Source: Eretmocerus hayati (Eukaryota > Arthropoda > Insecta > Hymenoptera > Aphelinidae). Taken from it: DNA of 64,000 bases. Below, one piece after another: positions 11,190-21,599 of the stretch (position 1 is its first letter; every line of letters starts with the position of its first letter). The stretch covers positions 105,123,338 to 105,187,337 of the forward strand of contig CM056744.1 of NCBI GenBank assembly GCA_029851415.1. The letters run 5' to 3'. Position numbers and translations under genes: made by a program. Under the pieces are notes generated by a model that did no database searches, had not been told where the DNA came from, and was given only the letters and a program-made list of their open reading frames with translations.

Positions 11190-12740
11190 AGGAACTCGAA
11201 AACGACGCTGGGTATCAAAAAACCCCGAATATTCTGGCTCCAAATTTTGAGGGGGGGGGGGGGCTCAAAAAAGGTCTTACTTTTGACCTTGAATGAGACC
11301 TTGATGGTTTTTTGGAGGTCAAATTGGTTATTTCGTGACGAGACCCAACCCCCCCCCCCCTCGCCTCATTTTTCACTCTGGATTCAGGAAGGGTACAAAG
11401 ATTCACGTCCAAATACGACTCTTTGCCAATTTTTTTAATGACTTCCACGGGTCATTTGGGATTCAAAAGTGTCTGGATAGTGGATTAACGTACTTGAGCT
11501 GATGCAATAGTCTAGTTTGGTAAGATTCCTTTCGAAGATGTTCCCCAGACTTATTGCAACCCTTGTCTTCTGTTTGAACATAACCTTGACTCTCACAATT
11601 CGAAAATGGCTCCGGCTTTCAGGAACTTTGAATCACGTGAATCCTAAAATCGAGGGGAGAGCTCAAAAATGGGTTCAGGTTTGACCTTGGATGTGATCTT
11701 GATGGTCTCCCAAAAATCAGAACGAATTTTCTTAATGGGAACTCCTATCCTTGATTCTGGGCCATGAATGGAACAAATTTTGAGTCAAAATATGACTCCC
11801 CACCAATCGGGTGCATGACCTTCAAAGGTCATTCCGAAAAAACAGGTCTCTGGAAAGTAGTTCAATGAGTTAGAGCTGAGGCAGTTGTCTAGATCAGGTA
11901 TTTCCGAAAGGACTTCCAGACTCCCTTTCACCTTAGACCTGTGATCTCGAGTGCAAATTTGACCCTCATTGGAGGTCGAATCGAATTATTCCTATCGGAA
12001 ACCCCACTCTTGACTTTTGCCCTGGAAGTGTGACAAACTTTGCGTCCAGATATGACTCGCTACCGATTGCGTGGATTAATCTCAATGGCCCTTTCCCGAG
12101 ACTTGCGGCCTCAGAATGACCCTTAGGGTCATCTACGCGACTGGTGGAGTGTCATATCTTGATTCAGAATCTGTCATATTTTCAGGGCCTACAGTCTAAA
12201 ATAGGGGGACCTATTTGAACAATTTTGACTTAACCTCCGGAAAACCATCGAGGTCACATTCAAGGTCAAATTTGAATTCATCCCTCACCTCTCCTCTCAG
12301 TTTTAGGTTTCGGAGTTCCTGATTCCCGGAGCCATTACCGAGTTCTGAGAGCCAAGTTTACGTTCAAGGTCACAGGAGAAGGGTCGGAACAAGTCTAGGG
12401 AACTTTTCAGAGAGGACCTTCACTAAGTTGAACTATCGCACTAGCATTAGTACGTGAATCCACTGTCCAGATGCATTTGACCCCCGAATGAAGCGCAGAA
12501 GTCATCCAATAATTTGGCAAAAAAACCTCTGGGACGAAAGATTTTGTGCTCTTGCAGCATTTGGAGTCAAAAATGGGCATTCTTATTGGAGGGAACTGAC
12601 GAATTGACCAACAAGAAACCATCAAGGGCACATTCCAGGTCAAGTCTAAGATCATCTTCGAACTCCCCCCCCCCCCCCCGATTGTAGAAGAAAGGTGTTT
12701 CGGAGTTTCTCGATACCACAGAGCCATCTTCGAGTTGTCA
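11190..12740. repeat. Diverged inverted and tandem repeat with poly-G/poly-C tracts in intron 4 of gene A
   Basis: The left end (CTCGAA..., then 13 G at 11251-11263, then GACCTTGA...GACCTTGATGG) is repeated inversely at the right end (CCATCAAGG..., then 16 C at 12665-12680, then TTCGAG). Further diverged copies of the GACCTTGA...GATGG segment start near 11670 and 11960, and inverted near 12250. A 12-C run lies at 11349-11360. It is an old foldback or satellite insertion. Confidence 0.65.
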
Positions 12741-12818
12741 AGAGGGTGCTGACTCTTGAGACGATCTGTATAAGACTTATTATCCGAAACAATCTGAATC
12801 GTTTTTCTTCCAGTCCAG

Positions 12819-12871
12819 AACAATCCGGGTCTCTTCGGTTCATGGGTAAGGATGGCGTTGGAAGTCGTTGA
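12819..12871 (+). CDS. Gene A exon 5 microexon and probable read-through C-terminus
   Basis: By comparison with B the microexon is 27 nt (12819-12845), opened by the second of two tandem AGs (TTCCAG|TCCAG|AA); only the second keeps frame. It encodes KQSGSLRFM. The donor G|gtaagg is present, but the last intron has lost the acceptor and pyrimidine tract seen in B: only ~31 nt separate the donor from an in-frame AG at 12876. Such an intron is too short to splice normally, so I annotate read-through to TGA 12869-12871, adding GKDGVGSR (441 residues in all). If spliced, the tail would instead end at TGA 12918-12920. Confidence 0.6.
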
Positions 12872-13600
12872 TGAAGGTCATTGTCATGAAAACAACCCTC
12901 ATCTTGATGAGATGGACTGAGCGTGATTTGATTAGTCGTAAGAATAGGCTGTACTTATTCCAGATAAGTGACTTATCGACTTCCAGAACCGTGAAAGGAC
13001 TGGATGCCAGTCCCGGTCGGAATCATCGATTTCTACTCTGACATTAGATTGATTCAGTCATAGTACAATTGTCTAAAGGCAATAGTAGAAGAAGAATATT
13101 GAGGATCAGCAGTGGCCAGGACAATTCAACAACGATGATATCTTTAGCGTTGATTGGTGGTAATCATATGAACAGATAATGCGGAGGAACAGAATCAGGA
13201 TAGGACGAGTTAGAGATACACGTAAGATTGCCATCCCATCAGCAGTGAGAAAAATCATCGAAGGTGTGATGAATGAACAACCAGCGTAAAGAATTTGAGG
13301 ACCTGTTCTAGGGACAAAGAATCAGATTGAGAGGGTTGCCAGTGAGAGGATGATTCCATCAAAGTCACTGAATGTTCTCCGGATTGTGATCCGAAGATTG
13401 CTGCGTCATTTGAGAATGGAACAAGGAGCCGGGAATAATATCGAAGATGATGTGATGAGGATGTTATGGAGCAGATTGAGCACGATTTAGCATTTCCACC
13501 ACGAGCTGCATAAAAGTGTATTCTACTGACGCATAGCTGATGACTGTTCCTACACCCATAATTCAATAACCACTTTTAGACTAACTAATTGATGAGATGA
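12872..13600 (+). other. Unit A conserved 3' flank, likely 3' UTR and downstream
   Basis: Homologous to 20260-20720 (unit X) and 35576-36200 (unit B). Shared landmarks are CAGATAAGTNACTTATCG, GGACTGGATGCCAG, AATATTGAGG, GATGCGGAGG and ATCGAAGGTGT. No AATAAA is seen; an ATTAAA lies at about 13610. A 103-codon minus-strand frame here is not kept in the other copies. Confidence 0.6.
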
Positions 13601-14205
13601 TTAAATTATCAGCTCAAGGACTCGTTTTTGGCTAGCACCTGTCGATCATTATCTCATAGTTTTTCTTTCTTGGAACATTGTCATCTTTGAAAGTAGCGTC
13701 GAGTACGGAAGTGATTGGGGTAGATTGAACGTATGAGCGATTGACTACTAAATTGCCCTCACGCGAAGAGAGTTTGGAATTGACTCGACATCGATCCATT
13801 ATGAACACTGACAAAATATCTTCAGGTATTTTTCAACACCTTTGAGCTCAAACTGTCAACATGATGGACTCGTTCCATAACTCTTTGAAGTGCTAGTTGA
13901 TCTTTCTCCAATATTTTTTCCATTTGTAATAATGACAAACTACTTACGAGCTAATTCTCATTGATATTCTACAATGCTATTATATTCCGAACCATAGGCT
14001 TTTTTTCTCACATCTAAACGTTTGGATTTTCACCAACGTGAAAAGATGCATGTTCCATCATTTATTCATACCGCACGTCAATTTCTGAGAAAATGATTCT
14101 CATCAATATCGACTATTGAATGTGCCACTCAACGTTCGAGACCAAAATCGTCCTGTTGAACCAAGTTTAGCCCCTTTCTCTGACTACACTCTGAAAAAAT
14201 TTGTA
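13601..14205. other. Inter-unit spacer
   Basis: No gene. It matches spacer pieces after unit B at 44633-44720 and 47170-47440 (for example GAACACTGACAAAA and GATGGA...TCG..AACTCTT). The TTAA near 13611 is the empty-site equivalent of the TTAA that received the 36235-44628 element in unit B. Confidence 0.5.
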
Positions 14206-15768
14206 GGAAAAACTTCAACCAGTGGTTGAAGATGAGACAACTAGCTGACTTCTGATGGCAACTACTGGTTGCCTTCCAATCCAACCACTGGTTGACTTTT
14301 TCCCACAGCGAGTGTATGGATGAATACGGGTCCCGCGGGGTAGGCCACTGGTGGTTCCTGGGTGACACTTTTGCGGAAGAAAAACGAGGTTTGAACTTGT
14401 TCTTCCACATACAAACAAAAATGACCATCAGTGCCGGGCATTTACGGGAAAAATTCAGGTTAAGCATCTCCTTTACGATTCATAATCTGGATTGGTGACC
14501 ACTCAGCTGGGGCTGCCACGCTTGGCTCACGTAAAGAATTCGCCCTCCTTTTATCATGGGTATTATATGAAGCCCACGAGATTGGTCAATGGTAGTGACG
14601 GACGGCATTTTTCGGTCATAATAATAAGTTCCTTCGAGTTCTTTCACCAACAAATAGAAATAATCATCAGCGGCAACGACGTGAGCATTTTCGGGAGAAC
14701 ATTCGTGGTTAAGCAATGTTTTTGCGATTCATTATCTGGATTGGCGAACGCTCGGCTGGAGCTGCCACGCTCAGCTCGCATAAAGAATTCGCCCTTTCTT
14801 CCATCATAAGTATCACATGGAGACCATGAGACCAGTCAATGTGGTGATCGGGTGACACTTTCGAGGCAGAAAAACAAGGAACAGAAATTAATGTCAGCGG
14901 TGCCCGCGTGAGCATTTTTGGGGAAAAATTCAGGTTAAGCATCGTTTTTGCGATTCATTATCCGGATTGGTGACCGCTCGGCTGGGGCTGACACGCTAAT
15001 AGCTCACGTGAAAAATTCGCTCACTCTTTCGATGTGAGTATTATACGGGGCCCAGGAGACTCGTCAATGGCGGCTCCCGGGTGACTCTTTTGCGGCAGAA
15101 AGACAAGTTTTGACATGTGTTTGACCAACAAATAGAAATAAACACCTGTGGCAACCCCACAAGCTTTTTCAGTTTGGAATCAAGGTTGAGCAACGTTTCC
15201 GCGATTCATTACTCGGATTAGTGATCAATTGGCTGGAACTTCCGGCTTACCTACAAGTCATATACATAGTCTATCACTCGAGTGGTCACCTTTCCGGATA
15301 ATGAATCACAAAAACGTTGGTTAACTTGAATTCTCCGAAAAGGCTCGCTTTGCCGGTGCTGGTGTTCATTTTTATTTTTTTATGAAAAAACATGAAGAAA
15401 ATTTTTTTCATGACCGAATAATGTCGTCCATTCACTAGCATTGACCAATCTTATGGCCTTCATATAATACCCATGGTAAAAAACGGGCGAATTCTTTACG
15501 CGAGCTAAGTGTAGCAGACCCAGCCGAGCGGTCACCAATCCGGATGATAAATCGCGATAACGTTGCATAACCTGAATTCCAGACCGAAAATGCTCGCGCA
15601 GCCGACACTGGTGTTTATTTCTGTTAGTTGATAGAGAAACGTGATGAAACTTGTTTTTCTGATCTAAAAATGTCATCCCGTGACCGCCATTGACCAATAT
15701 CGTGGGCCTCACATTCATCCTTATATTCGCTCTAGGATAAAAGTCAACTAGTGATTGAAGTTTTTCCC
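14206..15768. mobile_element. TIR element built from ~235-bp tandem repeats in both orientations
   Basis: The left end GGAAAAACTTCAACCAGTGG and the reverse complement of the right end, GGGAAAAACTTCAATCACTA, form terminal inverted repeats. Inside, about four units of ~235 bp (landmarks GATTGGTGACC...CTCGGCTGG, TAAAGAATTCGCCC, AACAAATAGAAATAA, GCGATTCATTATC) run forward from 14290 to 15230. Two more run in reverse from about 15270 to 15740. No transposase frame exists. It may be a satellite-seeding non-autonomous transposon. Confidence 0.65.
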
Positions 15769-17814
15769 ATATTTTCATTGATATTCTTCTATTCCATCAT
15801 GCTCCCTATAGCTCCACACTATAGAGTTTTTCCTTCTCACACCGAAACGTCTCAAATTTCATGAGGATAAAGACATCCATTGAATCAGAAAGCAGCCGCT
15901 AATCTTCTTATATTATTAATGGATAACTTCGATATCGAGATTCGAGGCGTTCCGATCGAGATTTCGCGCGCGTTTTACGAGTCGTCTCAATGTGTATTGC
16001 TGTGCATTAATCACATTGTAGTATTTGAATGTATTTATAGGTGGATCAATATAATTGGAAGTATCCAATCATGCGATCTACATAGCCGAACTATTATATC
16101 TGTTGATTATTTCCAATTTATCGAAAGAAAAGTAACGATGAGTTTCGAGCATCTGAACTAATGCACTGTAGCGTTTTATCCAGTTCTGTCTGCTTCGTTG
16201 TCAACATTGAGCAGGTGATCGGTCGCGCCTGCGCATCATATCGGGTCTTATTACACCTGCTTGAATTAATCGGATCGCGATTCGCTCGCTAAATAAGTGA
16301 TAGGAAAGTAGATTGCTGCTTGACCGACAACAGGAATATCGGATATCCCGTGTAATAAAGAGGTTAATGGTAACATTTGAAGATTTATTTTCTGATTCCA
16401 TCTTTCTTCAACGATTGAAAAGATCTCAGGAAATCTTATCTAAATTCTCAAAATGATTCAAACTTCAAAGTTGCATCACTGTTTTTTGATTGGGGTAGAT
16501 TAACTAGAATTCTTTTCGTGAATGATGAATGTTTCAACATAATTCTTAAATTGCATATATAAAATTTTTTAATTGAGGTAGATCAGGTAAAATCCTCTTC
16601 ATAAGTGATTTTGGTAGATTTTTTCGTCCTTGATGGTTAATATACAAGTTGAACATTTGGTCTCGTCGATCAAGATCGACGAGACCAAATGTTCAACTTG
16701 TATAAAATTCTCTTCGTGAATGTTGAATACCTTACATCATTTCTAGGAAAGTTTTCAATTTGTGGATATAATTTTTCAAGTTGGAATGTGTAGAAAAACT
16801 CTCCAGTTGGTGGATGGCACTAAATGGTACTGAATTGGACCGAACGGATTGAGGAATTTTTTATTCGTGAATAGTGTATTTTTTCGAATTGTACGAGGTT
16901 CGATGACTTTCTCACTTCTGAATGATGATCAATTGAATTTCAAATAATCGATCGAGAATTTTTCATTAGTGGACTCAAAAGATTTCTGCAGAAGCATTCA
17001 AGGAATTCTCGCTTTACTAGGGCTGATTGGCTGATCTTTATAAATATCCTCGAAAAATGTTCTCTTATAGCCGACTTTGAGGAGAAGAAGGAGAAGAAGG
17101 AGAAGAAGGGAAATATTTTTCCACCCGAAAATATGTAAGAACCTGTGAAAATCTCAATCGAATTGGAAACCCACATATTTTACGTGAGAATTGAAATTTT
17201 CATGCACAAGCGTTGCATAGATTTGAATCATTGATTTTGGAGTTGATCTCAATTCTTCAGTTCTCAAAATGATCTTCATTCCTTCATGGTCAACCTCAAT
17301 AATATTTCGTAAAAACTGTATAGTTCTTTGATCCCACACCATATGGGTGGTTGAACCATGCGCGCGCAGCGCGCGCACTTCGTAGATCGAATAGTTTCTT
17401 GAGAATATTCGAAGAATCCCTCAGACAGTCGTGAATTTTCGAATCAGCAATTCATAAATTTGGATTTCGAGGCATGTTAGATAGATAAAAATGGATAAAC
17501 AACTTCTTCGTTCCATATTTTGATACTATATTATTATATTTGCTTCTTCCTGGTACCATATATACCAGTGCATAATTTTTTTTTAACACATTAGCTTTTG
17601 CTATAGTTTCCAGAAATTTGAATCATCGTCACCATCCGCGCGCAACGCGCGCGTTTTAGAGTTCTAGTCTCTACATTAAAGAGAAGCATTGAAAAATTTC
17701 TATGTATCTATCGATTAGAAATCTATGAGTGCTAATCGAGTATTTGATTTTTTTCACAACTATGTGGATTCTTAGTTTTGCAATCCAGCAAATGAAAAGT
17801 GTCAACCTGATCAT
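15769..17814. other. Spacer before unit X
   Basis: The start (ATTGATATTCTTCTATTCC, 15779) resembles 13960 and 26130, so a spacer segment is itself duplicated. A 93-codon plus-strand frame (15880-16161) has no recognisable domain. GAAGAAGGA repeats lie at 17080-17109. Two CGCGCGCANCGCGCGC palindromes lie at about 17361 and 17638. Confidence 0.4.
16641..16704. repeat. Perfect 31-bp inverted repeat with 2-nt loop
   Basis: TATACAAGTTGAACATTTGG... reads outward to its exact reverse complement ...CCAAATGTTCAACTTGTATA, with arms of 31 nt separated by AA. There are no mismatches, in contrast to the decayed palindromes nearby, so it is young. It could be a recent snap-back repair product or a small hairpin RNA source. 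Confidence 0.9.
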
Positions 17815-18290
17815 CTATACATGAAGCTCATTCACAATGTCACCCTAATCCCAGAGGCTCTCACGGTACAGAAAATGTACTATGTACGACAAATTCTTGT
17901 AAACTTGTATATAAATGGATTCATCCTGAATGACCCTTTCGAAGACGAGTTGTCACTATCAGCATGCTCAAGATTCTTAGACTACTTTAAAAGAACTTCT
18001 TTGCAAACCCTGTGAGCGACCAAACAAAGTGTTAATCGGACAGCCAATTCAATGATTAATATATCTAACTTTATGGCAATTTACTCTCGTCTGATTAGTT
18101 TCATCAGATTTCAACGACATTCTCCTATGTTGAGTATCATATGTGGAGTGTCTTAAAATATCACTACAATGAAAAAAAACTTCCTCACGTATTATTTTCT
18201 AGTTTGTTGGCATTTACAGGTAAGAATGACCAGTTTATTTTCAATACGACATGCCAAGGTTAGTGTAGCTATCAAGCTAGGGAAAGTTCT
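17815..18290 (+). promoter_or_regulatory. Unit X conserved 5' module with splice donor
   Basis: Homologous to the 5' modules of A, B and C (TTCTTAGACTACTTTAAAAG; donor CATTTACAG|gtaaga, exon end 18229). Only in this copy does the leader begin with an in-frame ATG (18171) giving MKKNFLTYYFLVCWHLQ up to the donor, a signal-like sequence. In the other units the ATG is ACG or GTG. No downstream family exon follows; hAT sequence begins within ~70 bp. Confidence 0.5.
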
Positions 18291-18356
18291 AGTTGATTTT
18301 AATACTATTTGTTGTTTATCAAAATTCTAAGTGCAAAATATACATCTATTTCAAAA

Positions 18357-20096
18357 ATGCCAAAAGTTCTGCAAAGTCTTAGTGTAAAAATCCGATCATG
18401 GATCAGTTCCTACAACGAAAATTTCACAGTTCTTTCCTCTGATGGCGCTGTCGTCTGGTGTAATGCGTGTTCGAAATGAATTGGCTGTAAGAAGGAATCT
18501 CAAATTGATGCTCATGCTGCGTCAGGCTTGTCGAATGTATTTCAGCCTAGAGTTTTGAAGCCTGGCCTGTACTTTCATGATTGAATGAACTTGCAGAAGC
18601 CCATGTAGAAGCATTAGCTCTGAAAGAGAAGAGAAAGAGAAAAGAACATAGACATAGAAAGATATAGACTGCGGGTCAGGATTGGGAGAGTGGGACGTCG
18701 AGATTGCATGAGTGCGAGTGAGAGAGCATGACGTAAGAGTCACGACGCTCCATAAGAAAGCATTGCCTCTTGCGCATCCGTCTCACTCGCACAAAGTCCC
18801 ACGGCAATAACCCGCGACTCGCAGTCTGTACCTTCTTATGTCTATGGAGAAGAACAAACGTTACTAACCTCTGCGGCTACAAGCTCCAAGAATGTATTTT
18901 ACCTTGATCTGTGCCATGCACTCGTAGCTTCGAACATGCCTCTACATAAATTGAATTCGGAACCGCTTATTCGACTGCTACGTACATATACCCAGAAGCA
19001 ACTGTCGTCGGAAACAACTTTGACGAAGAATTACATTCCTCTCGTTCATGCAGAATGCATCAGTAAGATCAAGAATATTGTTGGCGAGAATCATCTCTAT
19101 GTATGCGCAGACGAAACGACAGATGCTCGAGGATCATGCATAGCAAACTTATTGATTGTGACATTGAAACCAGAATCTCTGCCAGAGATTTTTCTGATAG
19201 CTTGCCAGAAGTTGACTAGCACGAATCATGAAACCATCAGCCATTTTATCAATCAAAATCTGAGAAAATTTTTTGGATATTCATATTTTGAAGATCGAAT
19301 TAATCTTATGGTATCCGACGTTGCATCATCCATGGTGAAAGCTGCGAAGGGTTTGGAGTTATTCTACAGAAACTTACGTCATATACCTGCATTGTACACG
19401 GATCAAGCAGATTGGCTGAAAAAGTGCGCGATATTTGCCCAGAAGTGAACAAATTGGTGAGTTGTGGCAAAAAGATGTTTCTCAAGGCACCATCTCGAGT
19501 GAAGGTGTAACGTCAATACATGCCAAATGAACCCTTGCCCCCACAACCAATCACCACTAGATGGGGCACTTGGATAGACGCAGCTGTATTCTATGCCGGA
19601 TATGTACAAAACTTCAATAACATTGTACATGATTTAGAAAATGATGCAGAATCTGTTCGCCAAGCAAAGCGATTGATCAAAAATGATGATGTTCAGAGTC
19701 AACTCACTTTTACACTCTCACATGTAGCTTTCTTACCGAAAAATCGAAGATTTGATAAAAACGGGACAGACTCGCAATGATCAGAGCGATAATGTGCATC
19801 GAGCGCTGGAGAAAACAAATATAATTCCCGATCCAGATGGCACGATACTGCGGAAAGAAGTTTCAGATATCGTAGATAGAAACAAAAGATTTCAGTTTCT
19901 TGAAAAGATCAGAAAAGTACAAAATGGAGAACGAGTTGAAGATGAGGAAATCAATAGTCTAGAGCCCATGATGATTCAACGGTACACGTTTGCCCCTTTA
20001 ACTTCGGTAGAGGTGGAAAGATCTTTCTCCCTCTATAAACATATTTTGAGTACCGTAGACATAATTTCCTTGATGAAAATTCAGAAATGCATATAA
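18357..20096 (+). pseudogene. Degenerate hAT transposase, CGGBP1-like
   Basis: The start at 18357 (MPKVLQSLSVKIRSW... DGAVVWCNACSK) looks like the BED-type zinc-finger N-terminus of CGGBP1-like hAT transposases. It is broken by TGA at 18477. After an inserted repeat the frame resumes near 18890. It carries YVCADETTDARG (first acidic catalytic region of hAT enzymes) and VSDVASSMVKA, then a frameshift near 19440. A TAA follows the KAPSRVKV segment at about 19508. Next come TTRWGTWIDAAVFYAG (hAT RW region), a further frameshift near 19770, and the C-terminal dimerisation signature PLTSVEVERSFSLYKHI (about 19995-20045). With several stops, shifts and an insertion it is inactive. Confidence 0.82.
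18645..18850. mobile_element. Small TIR element (~200 bp) inserted in the hAT relic
   Basis: CATAGACATAGAAAGATATAGACTGCGGGTC on the left is mirrored by GACTCGCAGTCTGTACCTTCTTATGTCTATG on the right (each abbreviated here from about 31 bp of imperfect match). The interior also pairs (TGCGAGTGAGA and TCTCACTCGCA). AAGAAC occurs at both borders. It interrupts the transposase after its BED-finger part. Confidence 0.5.
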
Positions 20097-20259
20097 TGAT
20101 TGAAGTTTAATGGGTGAAGTGATGAAATTATGACTAATTATCACAATTCTTAACTAAATCGAGTTGAAATGTTATTGCACGTTTTGACGGTTTCTACTGT
20201 ACATTTTGAGATTTTTTACTGCACGTTATAAGGAATTTTTTGGAATTTCTACTGCACAA

Positions 20260-20720
20260 AAGTCCGGTCTCTAGCTATCACCTTCCGGAAACGTGGAAGG
20301 ACTGGATGCCAGTTTTTGTGCGGAGTCATCTATTTCTACATTGATACAAGATTCATCTAGTTATACTGCAACTATGTAAAGGTTATATTTGTAGAGAAAT
20401 ATTGAGGATTAGCACTGGCCAGTGCAACATGAATTGAGTAATTTTCTCAGCGTTGGCGGGTAGGATACACATAAGCAGATGATGCGGAGGGACCGAATCG
20501 GGATATTAGAACTGAACAATACATGCAAGATTGTCATCGCATCAACAGAGTGACAAGTCATTGAAGGTGTGGCAAATGAAGAACCAGTGCCAGGAATTCA
20601 GGAACGTGTGCTAGAAACGGAGGAATAGTTTGAGGGGATTGCGAGTGAGCGGAAGATCCTACTGACGTCCGTGGGAGTTTTCTCGGATTGTAGTCGAAAG
20701 GGGTCCGACGCTCGACCACC
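20260..20720 (+). other. Unit X conserved 3' flank
   Basis: Matches 12960-13420 and 35620-36030 (GGACTGGATGCCAG, AATATTGAGGATTAGCACTGGCCAG, GATGCGGAGG, GAAGGTGTG). Together with the 5' module at 17815 it shows that unit X once had the same layout and lost its exons. Confidence 0.65.
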
Positions 20721-21590
20721 CGGCCAAGTGCGTCGGGGATTAACCTCAGCAAATTTTTCGTCTCTTTGAGAAGCCAAATCCGACAAGGAATGGTGAACGC
20801 AGATAGTGTAGTGTGAAGTCAACATTGTTCCATGTGTTTCTTCTCACTTAAAATTCCCCCAAAATCCTTCGAATTGACCTCGCAACCATACGAGGCTCGG
20901 AGTTGCATAATTCGAGTTGAACAATTCAACCCGACCTATGACATGAATCAGCCAAATTTGATGACATAATATTACTGGCAAAAGCTGAGCAATGAAGGTC
21001 AATCTAATTTTTGATACATTCAACCTCATTTTCAAATGATTCAATCATCTCCCTGTAAAATGAGGGGGGCGGCATATGCAACAGAGGAAAATGAAAACCT
21101 TCAAAATGATACCTCCCTTCAGCAAACTCTTATGATTCTGTTATCTACCGCACGTTTTTTGGACGTACCTTCTCGTTTTCCTTGATACTTAGTCTGTAAC
21201 TAGCGTTTTACTCGCTATCGCTCGTTCGGCTTGTAAATGTTCTTGATAAGTCATAGGCACCAGAAATGCTTCTATAGTTCAATAAGAATAGTTGTAAAAT
21301 AATGATTGCTGATCAATTCAAGGTGTCTAAATAAAGTTTTAGAAAAGTTCGCAAAATTGGTATTATATCAAATTATACTGGCTAATCGTGGAGAATATAA
21401 CTTCAAGTAAGCAACAATGAATATTGCGGAATTGCATAGTTTCTTCTCAATTAGCTGAGCTGGTATATCTTTGATGAATCGATTAGGCTGAAAAACTTCC
21501 GTTACATGGCGTGAATGTAAAGGGTTAATCAAAGCGATGTCAATTCAATTCATTGTGCAGTGTGCATAAGTTGACCGTTGATCTCCGGAC
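20721..21590. other. Spacer, no gene seen
   Basis: No coding exon or clear repeat recognised. Short minus-strand frames near 20560-21040 have no domain. Confidence 0.4.
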
Positions 21591-21599
21591 TTGGTGCAT

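Noticed and set aside
13255..13566. 103-codon minus-strand frame in the unit A 3' flank
   Set aside because: The homologous flanks of X and B do not keep this frame, so the conservation is not protein-coding.
18936..20096. hAT frames as a domesticated host gene
   Set aside because: An early in-frame stop, at least two frameshifts and an inserted repeat make it a dead transposon.
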